NCBI GenBank assembly: GCA_021810985.1
Contig: JAJZQA010000050.1
Coordinates: 1-11,076, forward strand
Source of the DNA: Deltaproteobacteria bacterium
GTDB lineage: Bacteria; Desulfobacterota; Desulfuromonadia; Geobacterales; Geobacteraceae
DNA: 11,076 nt
Direction: 5' to 3'
The notes beneath the pieces are model-generated. The model had not been told where the DNA came from. It searched no databases and saw only the letters and a program-made list of their open reading frames with translations. Shown piece by piece: positions 6,246-11,076 of the stretch (its first letter is position 1; every line of letters begins with the position of its first letter). The position numbers and the translations under genes are program-made.

Positions 6246-8681
6246 ATGGTCAATGTTACTATTACACAACTGGTCACGGCCGAGCAGTCGCAACGCCTGG
6301 TGGAAACCTGCCACAGGATGACCGGGCTGTTCGCTGCCATTCTCGATTTCAGCGGGGTCACTGTTGCGGCCGCCGGCAGTCACGATCCGTGCTGCCCTTT
6401 TCACCCGCAGCAGAATGACTGCTGCGAGTTCCTTCAAGAAGGGAATTACGCCACGGCCGGTCATGTGCTGGACCCTGCTGGAGAATTTCTCGAATTCACC
6501 TGCACACGCGGGCTGCGGCATCTTTCCACGCCGCTGATGATAGACGGAAGATGTGTGGCAACCTTGCTCACCGGACGATTTTTCTCTGACCAGGACGAAG
6601 AAGGCTATCTCAACGCATGCAAGCAAATCCCGGTTTTCAGTAGAGAAGGAATAATCGCGGTCCTCGACAGTTTTCGCGAAATGGTGCGGGTTCCGGTCGA
6701 AATCGCTCTCAAGAACCTGGCTCGGAACCGTGACAGCGGCGAGCGCGGACAGGCGGACGAGGCCCTCAGGGAAAGTGGGCAGATGCTCTCCGCAACGATC
6801 CGGAACCTGCCGCTCCCGATCTTCGTCCTCAACAAGGATCAGGAGATCCTTTACTGGAACGAGGCACAGGAGCAACTGAGCGGAGTGAAAGCCGCCGAAA
6901 TTATCGGCACAAACCGGGCCTGGTCTGCCTTCTATGGTGAGGAACGGCCGGTATTGGCCAATTTACTGGCGGCCGGGGATACCGGCCAGGTTGCACAATG
7001 GTATGGAGAAAACGGCTCTCCTTCGAAAATTGCGGAAGAAGCCTATGAAATAACGGAGTTTTTCCCCGGCCGGGACGATCAGGGTAAATGGCTGCACCTG
7101 ACCGCGGCGGTGCTCCGGGATACCCGGGGCAACGTGGTCGGAGCCCTGGAAACGCTCGAAGACGTGACCGAACGCAAACTGGCCGAAGAAAAATGGCGGT
7201 CCTTGTTCAATAATCTTCCCGGCGGCAGCTTCACGGTCAACAGCAACTATATCATCGAAGACGTCAATGATGTCCTTTGCGCGGCAACCGGCTATTCGCG
7301 AGAGGAGCTCGTTGGCCAGTTATGCGGCATTATCTGTCCGAAGGGCCCGCACCTCTGTCCGATCTTCGATCTGGGCAAGGAACGGATCGACAATGATGAA
7401 ACGGCGGTAAAAGCCCGCGACGGCCGGCATGTGCCGATCATCAAGAGCGCCCGGAGGATTCCGGTCGGCAACCGGGAGATCATCGTCGAGAATTTCCAGG
7501 ACATTACCGACCGCAAACAGCTTGAAGAGCAACTGCGTCATGCCCAGAAGATGGAAGCCATCGGACAGCTTGCCGGCGGCGTCGCCCACGATTTCAATAA
7601 CATGCTCACCGCGATTATCGGCTACGGCAATCTGCTGCAGATCAAGACGGCCAATACGCCGTCTCTGGGGAAATACGTCAACCAGATTATCTACTCGGCG
7701 GAACAGGCGGCAAATCTGACCAGCAACCTGCTGGCTTTCAGCAGAAAGCAACCGGTCAAACTTCAACCGGTTCTGCTGAACGACATTATCGGCAAGTCCC
7801 GAGAACTTCTCTCGCGGCTGGTTCGGGAGGATATCAAACTCCGGGTCAATACCAGCGGCAATTGTGTCGTTCAGGCGGATTCGGTCCAAATCGAACAGAT
7901 CATGATGAACCTCGTCACCAATGCACGTGATGCCATGCCTGAAGGGGGGCACCTCACCATCACCACGGAGCGGGTCACCCTCGATCAGGAATTTATCCGA
8001 ACGCAGGGATATGGTCAGCCGGGAGCCTATGCCCTGATATCCGTCTCCGATACCGGCCTCGGCATGGACGGAAAGCTGCGAGAGCGGATCTTCGAACCGT
8101 TTTTCACCACGAAAAAAACCGGAAAAGGGACGGGACTCGGTCTGGCCATAGTTTACGGGATCATCAAGCAGCACAGCGGCTACATAGATGTCCACAGCAG
8201 GCCGGGTACAGGAACAACTTTCAGGATTTACCTGCCGATACTCCAGGAAGAAATCGTACCAGCGGAAAAATCCGAGCTGACAGCGCCGCCCATTGGTTCA
8301 GAAACCATCCTCCTGGCCGAAGATGACCAGGTGGTGAGAAATCTCGCCAAGACCCTGCTTGAAGAATGCGGTTACCAGGTGATCGAGGCAAGGGATGGTG
8401 CAGAGGCAGTAGAGATGTTTCTGACACACGCAGACGCTATCCACCTGCTCCTGTTCGATGTCATGATGCCTGAAAAAAACGGTAAGGAAGCCTATTGCGA
8501 GATCAAAAAGACGCATCCGGAAGTCAAGGCGCTTTTCATGAGTGGCTATACCGACGACATCTTGAGCAGCAGCAGAATTCTCGCGGATAATCCGGTCCTG
8601 ATCGCAAAACCATTTACGCAGACCAGACTCTTGCAAAAGGTCCGGGAGGTTCTCGACAGATCTACCGGCCAGAAGCAGTGA
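6246..8681 (+). CDS. cytosolic PocR-PAS-PAS hybrid histidine kinase with receiver domain
   Basis: An 811-residue sensor kinase with no signal peptide or membrane segment. Residues 8-160 form a PocR-type ligand domain, shown by FTCTRGLRHLSTPLMIDGR (84-102) leading into the LLTGRFF turn (107-113), with cysteines C49/C50, C59/C60, C86 and C103. PocR domains are thought to sense small organic (hydrocarbon-like) molecules. PAS1 spans about 180-310. PAS2 (about 313-425) carries C360, C364 and C371. HisKA has phospho-acceptor H448 in VAHDFNN. The ATPase domain has N-box N559, DTGLGM (602-607) and GKGTGLGLA (626-634). The C-terminal receiver (about 686-805) has D693/D694, phospho-acceptor D738, S766 and K788, so all key residues are present. 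There is no DNA-binding output, so signalling must pass to an unlinked partner or the receiver is a phosphate sink. The ATG follows CGAGGA. The gene stands alone, converging with the phospholipase-like gene. Confidence 0.92.
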   Translation: MVNVTITQLVTAEQSQRLVETCHRMTGLFAAILDFSGVTVAAAGSHDPCCPFHPQQNDCCEFLQEGNYATAGHVLDPAGEFLEFTCTRGLRHLSTPLMIDGRCVATLLTGRFFSDQDEEGYLNACKQIPVFSREGIIAVLDSFREMVRVPVEIALKNLARNRDSGERGQADEALRESGQMLSATIRNLPLPIFVLNKDQEILYWNEAQEQLSGVKAAEIIGTNRAWSAFYGEERPVLANLLAAGDTGQVAQWYGENGSPSKIAEEAYEITEFFPGRDDQGKWLHLTAAVLRDTRGNVVGALETLEDVTERKLAEEKWRSLFNNLPGGSFTVNSNYIIEDVNDVLCAATGYSREELVGQLCGIICPKGPHLCPIFDLGKERIDNDETAVKARDGRHVPIIKSARRIPVGNREIIVENFQDITDRKQLEEQLRHAQKMEAIGQLAGGVAHDFNNMLTAIIGYGNLLQIKTANTPSLGKYVNQIIYSAEQAANLTSNLLAFSRKQPVKLQPVLLNDIIGKSRELLSRLVREDIKLRVNTSGNCVVQADSVQIEQIMMNLVTNARDAMPEGGHLTITTERVTLDQEFIRTQGYGQPGAYALISVSDTGLGMDGKLRERIFEPFFTTKKTGKGTGLGLAIVYGIIKQHSGYIDVHSRPGTGTTFRIYLPILQEEIVPAEKSELTAPPIGSETILLAEDDQVVRNLAKTLLEECGYQVIEARDGAEAVEMFLTHADAIHLLLFDVMMPEKNGKEAYCEIKKTHPEVKALFMSGYTDDILSSSRILADNPVLIAKPFTQTRLLQKVREVLDRSTGQKQ

Positions 8682-8694
8682 TCTTCCCTTTCCA

Positions 8695-8716
8695 GCCCGA
8701 GGCATTTTTGCCGGGC
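8695..8716. terminator. possible bidirectional terminator between convergent genes
   Basis: In the 78-bp gap between the convergent kinase and phospholipase genes, GCCC-ga-GGC pairs with GCC-GGGC around a loop ATTTTT: a 7-bp stem with a 2-nt bulge. The T-run is in the loop and none follows the stem on either strand, so intrinsic termination is uncertain, though the position fits. Confidence 0.35.
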
Positions 8717-8759
8717 AGCGGCAGAGGTACCGACTCCCCCCCTGTGTGCTGACCAGTCT

Positions 8760-9521
8760 TCACTTGATAAGTGCCGCAGCCACCGCCTGTAACAACCGGG
8801 CACTTTGCGCGAGCTGCTGGTACGCTTCTTCCTCGGTTAAGCGCGTTCTCGGCGGTGTCGCATCCGCCAGCGCGTAGCCGAGCGCCGAAGCATTATTGGC
8901 AATGGCGGCAATCTGTAGTGCCAGCTCCTTGTTGAAACCGGTGACCTCCCGGGAAAGCTGAATGACGGGCAGGTTTTCCATCCTTTTCCGAATCCCTGCC
9001 GCCAATCTGGCAACCTTTGCCTCCGTTGCTTCATCTCTGGGACCGCAGATTTCAATGACCCCGTCATTGGCGGCATGGTTCGTTTTATTGAAGGCATTGT
9101 AGGTAATATTGTGAAAAGGCATCGACAGGTCACCAAGGTAGTGCAGGGCATAACCGAGCGGGTACATGGCGTACTTGCCGCTTGAACCCTTGAGGAGATA
9201 ATCGTTGAGAGCCGCAACGATCGCCCCGTAGAGATGGCCATCACGATCACCCGGCTTATTGTAGTCTCTGACTTGGGCCAGAACCATTTCCGGAGTGATG
9301 CTGACCCCGCGCGGCGTGTTGTTGTAATGGTTCAGCGTTTCGACCTGTCCGGCCTTTTCCTTGGCCATGTCAGCGCCTACGGCAAGGTAAACATAGCTGT
9401 CCAGACCGGCCGCCTTCACCACCGCCATGTGGGTGGCATCGTGCCAGGCGCTGGTTTGTTTGGCGGGAAATAGTACCGCGCTCGTGATCATCAGGTATGT
9501 CAGCAACATCGAAATTTTCAT
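8760..9521 (-). CDS. secreted zinc-dependent phospholipase C / P1-nuclease-like protein
   Basis: A 253-residue exported metalloenzyme-like protein. The signal peptide ends at TSA (23-25), so the mature protein would begin W26-H27. Zinc-dependent phospholipase C and S1/P1 nucleases use exactly such an N-terminal Trp as a zinc ligand. Further ligand candidates are H31, H96 (in DGHLYGA) and the signature HYLGDLSMPFH (127-137), where H127, D131 and H137 reproduce the H-x3-D-x5-H spacing of bacterial PC-PLC (H118/D122/H128). The last family motif, HxxxE, appears as D153-GVI-E157, so one ligand may be Asp instead of His, with H149 the alternative. The substrate, phospholipid or nucleic acid, is not decidable. 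The start is the ATG at 9521, not 9533: GGGAGAG between them is its ribosome-binding site. It is divergent from the barrel gene. Confidence 0.8.
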   Translation of the reverse strand: MKISMLLTYLMITSAVLFPAKQTSAWHDATHMAVVKAAGLDSYVYLAVGADMAKEKAGQVETLNHYNNTPRGVSITPEMVLAQVRDYNKPGDRDGHLYGAIVAALNDYLLKGSSGKYAMYPLGYALHYLGDLSMPFHNITYNAFNKTNHAANDGVIEICGPRDEATEAKVARLAAGIRKRMENLPVIQLSREVTGFNKELALQIAAIANNASALGYALADATPPRTRLTEEEAYQQLAQSARLLQAVAAALIK

Positions 9522-9592
9522 TTGCTCTCCCATTGTTTTAGCGCAAAGCAGCTGTCTCGGTTAGATGACTGTCGGACTTAGGATAAACTTGC

Positions 9593-9610
9593 GGCAAATC
9601 TTTCTTTGCC
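9593..9610. promoter_or_regulatory. inverted repeat in the phospholipase/barrel divergent region
   Basis: GGCAAA-N6-TTTGCC is a perfect 6-bp-arm dyad about 72 bp upstream of the phospholipase-like ATG and about 78 bp upstream of the barrel gene's predicted start. It could serve both genes. No clear sigma70 promoter for the phospholipase gene was found; the best -10-like TATCCT has a poor -35. Confidence 0.3.
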
Positions 9611-9663
9611 CAATCAAATATTCGCTTCTAATTTCTCCGTCCGGCAGGCTCCTTGGTAAATTT

Positions 9664-9672
9664 TGGTATAAT
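9664..9672 (+). promoter_or_regulatory. extended -10 promoter of the barrel gene
   Basis: TGGTATAAT combines a perfect -10 hexamer (9667-9672) with the upstream TG of extended -10 promoters; the -35 region is weak, as is usual for that class. Transcription would start near 9679, placing the ATG at 9735 about 55 nt downstream and ruling out an upstream TTG at 9681 as a start. Confidence 0.6.
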
Positions 9673-9734
9673 ACTATTCATTGATCCGGCTTTTGCAACT
9701 GATCCCTGCCGGTACCGTTGCTTTGAGAGGTATT

Positions 9735-10805
9735 ATGCTGGCAACTTCACCTCGGCTCAACCTATGGAGATGGGCACTTGTTCCGGCGCTTTACCTCCTG
9801 CTCCTGCTCGTGGCGACAACATCCGCGCAGGCAGATGAATGTGCGGCGGCAGGACCCACAGCGGAAGCAGAGGCGCACCAAGAGCCAGGCTTTTTCGACG
9901 TCTGGGGCAAGAGATTCGAAGCAACCCACGAAGGCATCGAGCGCTATATTCTGGAACAGACCGTCAAAGTAGATGATTTTTTCGGCAGCGAGAATGGCCC
10001 CGGGACCAAACCGACCCGCTATCAGCTCCGCTGGCGCAATTCCCTCCGGGTTGAGCATGACGGCACCATGAACTTCGGCCCCAGCGTCAGGCTCAATCTG
10101 GGTCTTTCCAAGATAAACGACCGGTTCCGCCTGATCATCGCCGGAGAAAACGAGCCCGAACCGGCAACGCAAAGCCTGCCGAGAGACCCGGGCAGTCCCG
10201 GCTTTGACCGGACCACCCCGAGTACCCACTTTGTCAATACCGAGCTTCGTTACGATCTGATCAGAACGCCGGCCTTGCAGTTATTTGCGGGTGCGGGCGT
10301 CCGGGTAAAACTCCCCTTCGAAGCCTTCGCCCGAAGCCGCCTCGACTACCTTTACACCGTCAACGACACAACCCTGATCCGCTTCGGCGAAACCCTATTT
10401 GTCAAGAATTCCGATCTGCTGGGAGAGACGACGGAAATCACCCTGGAAAAGCTGCTCGACCGGGGCACCATCCTGCGTTGGAGCAGCGCAGGAACCGCTT
10501 CCCAGGAAATCCGGGGACTGGAATGGGGGTCGGAACTCTCGCTGATCCGGGAACTCTCACCCCGGAGCGCGGTCACGGTGACTGGAGGCGCCTACGGCAA
10601 TACCAGCAGCAGCACCATCGGCAACAATTATCGGCTCCTGGCTCTCTACCGGCAAAATTTCCTGAGAAGCTGGCTCTTCTATGAACTGGAACCGGAGCTC
10701 TTCTGGCAAAGGCATGACAGAAATCCCGATGCCCCTACCTTTGCCTTCACCTTCCGGCTGGAAATCGTGTTCAAGGGGTCGTCCCTGCCAAGGCCCGCCC
10801 GCTAA
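9735..10805 (+). CDS. unrecognised secreted protein, probable outer-membrane beta-barrel
   Basis: A 356-residue protein that I cannot assign to a named family. Residues 1-33 are a signal peptide with a leucine-rich core and cleavage site SAQA before D34. A short charged, helical stretch (about 50-75) is followed by alternating polar/apolar strands with aromatic girdle-like residues. Examples are YQLRWRNSLRVEH, a strand around RLNLGLSKINDRFRLIIAGE, LLALYRQNFLRSWLFYEL, and the final FAFTFRLEIVF, which ends in Phe before a short polar tail. This suggests an outer-membrane barrel of about 12-14 strands; no transport or enzymatic motif is visible. The ATG at 9735 follows GAGAGG at 4 nt spacing. 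It is divergent from the phospholipase-like gene and shares a 213-bp control region with it. The 3' end overlaps the opposing small ORF by 35 bp. Confidence 0.75.
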   Translation: MLATSPRLNLWRWALVPALYLLLLLVATTSAQADECAAAGPTAEAEAHQEPGFFDVWGKRFEATHEGIERYILEQTVKVDDFFGSENGPGTKPTRYQLRWRNSLRVEHDGTMNFGPSVRLNLGLSKINDRFRLIIAGENEPEPATQSLPRDPGSPGFDRTTPSTHFVNTELRYDLIRTPALQLFAGAGVRVKLPFEAFARSRLDYLYTVNDTTLIRFGETLFVKNSDLLGETTEITLEKLLDRGTILRWSSAGTASQEIRGLEWGSELSLIRELSPRSAVTVTGGAYGNTSSSTIGNNYRLLALYRQNFLRSWLFYELEPELFWQRHDRNPDAPTFAFTFRLEIVFKGSSLPRPAR

Positions 10806-11058
10806 TTCCGCGCTGAACGGTCCGCGGCAGTCTCAATACAAAGTATTTCTCCAAACTTGCCTTTCTTTTTTCCTTCCAAGCAGCCTCATCGATAATATCC
10901 ACGCGACACCCCATGTCAACAATTTCCTCTGACGGTAATTCAGGAGGCAAATCTCTCCTGTCCGCAAAGATTATTTTTACGGAACTATCCTCCAAAAGAA
11001 GGTTGTGGCGTAGCAATTCCACCATATATGGTTCTTCTGAGTTGAGTACCGATGGCAT
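10771..11058 (-). CDS. unrecognised small ORF at the right edge, possibly a remnant
   Basis: A 95-residue reading frame with an in-frame stop (TGA, 11064-11062) just upstream of its ATG, so it does not extend off the window. The first 80 residues look like real protein: charged, Glu/Asp/Lys-rich, with a hydrophobic strand VKIIFA (27-32), a proline-glutamate stretch and an amphipathic AAWKEKRKASLEKYF (58-72). The last 15 or so residues come from antisense of the barrel gene and look like read-through. Codon use (TTG, AGA, AGG, CTT) differs from the neighbours and the DNA is more AT-rich. There is no good ribosome-binding site before the ATG. It could be a native small gene, an acquired gene, or the 3' part of a longer broken gene. 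No family recognised. Confidence 0.4.
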   Translation of the reverse strand: MPSVLNSEEPYMVELLRHNLLLEDSSVKIIFADRRDLPPELPSEEIVDMGCRVDIIDEAAWKEKRKASLEKYFVLRLPRTVQRGISGRALAGTTP

Positions 11059-11076
11059 TTTTCAGCAGGTTTTGTA

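Noticed and set aside
7320..8195. 291-codon minus-strand frame inside the kinase gene
   Set aside because: Covers the highly conserved HisKA/HATPase region on the other strand; no recognisable domain.
9522..9660. Sigma54-like promoter for the phospholipase gene (TTGGGC...TTTGCC)
   Set aside because: The GG-to-GC spacing is 13, not 10, so it fails the fixed register of sigma54 promoters.
1..11076. CRISPR array, IS element, tRNA or prophage signature
   Set aside because: No regularly spaced repeats, transposase/integrase frames, cloverleaf folds or long direct repeats were seen on either strand.

Overview
The window looks like a piece of chromosome from a Gram-negative, moderately GC-rich bacterium, most plausibly a Desulfuromonadota/Geobacter-type deltaproteobacterium. 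The support is indirect: a two-RCK potassium channel resembling the Geobacter GsuK type, a soluble PocR-PAS-PAS hybrid histidine kinase, an apparent -24/-12 (sigma54) promoter, and a secreted beta-rich outer-membrane-like protein. No rRNA, tRNA, CRISPR array, insertion sequence or integrase is visible. Apart from the right edge, the genes look intact and native.

Left edge (1-168): a consensus-like sigma70 promoter points left, out of the window. Two near-identical ATACC-N4-GGTAT dyads overlap or flank it, so it is probably the repressed control region of a gene whose body lies outside. Next comes a leftward three-gene operon (3895 to 169): a K+ channel with two RCK domains, a DAACS-family cation symporter with unusual substrate- and sodium-site residues, and a secreted L,D-transpeptidase-fold (YkuD) enzyme. 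Intergenic gaps are 6 bp and about 20 bp. The operon has a good sigma70 promoter near 4070-4097 and a leader of roughly 168 nt that can form competing hairpins.

Centre (4183-5805): selO, encoding a pseudokinase-fold protein AMPylase, is transcribed rightward from a promoter (CTGACA-17-TAAAAT) surrounded by several inverted repeats, one sitting on the predicted transcription start. A 440-bp gene-free stretch follows. It holds two overlapping 7-bp-arm dyads, a GG-N10-GC sigma54-like promoter and a leader hairpin, and leads into an 811-residue cytosolic hybrid histidine kinase (PocR sensor, two PAS domains, HisKA/HATPase, C-terminal receiver).

Right part (8760-11076): a leftward secreted zinc-dependent phospholipase C/P1-nuclease-like protein converges on the kinase gene. 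It is divergent from an unrecognised secreted, probably outer-membrane beta-barrel protein (9735-10805) that has an extended -10 promoter. At the right edge a short leftward ORF with different codon use overlaps the barrel gene tail-to-tail; it is unrecognised and may be a remnant.

Functionally, the window combines ion/solute transport with envelope chemistry (channel, symporter, L,D-transpeptidase, exported lipase/nuclease, barrel protein), protein AMPylation linked in other organisms to redox stress (SelO), and cytosolic sensing. A common pathway cannot be shown. The most novel-looking signals are regulatory (the operator-flanked promoters and the sigma54/dyad region) plus the altered active-site residues in the symporter and the phospholipase.
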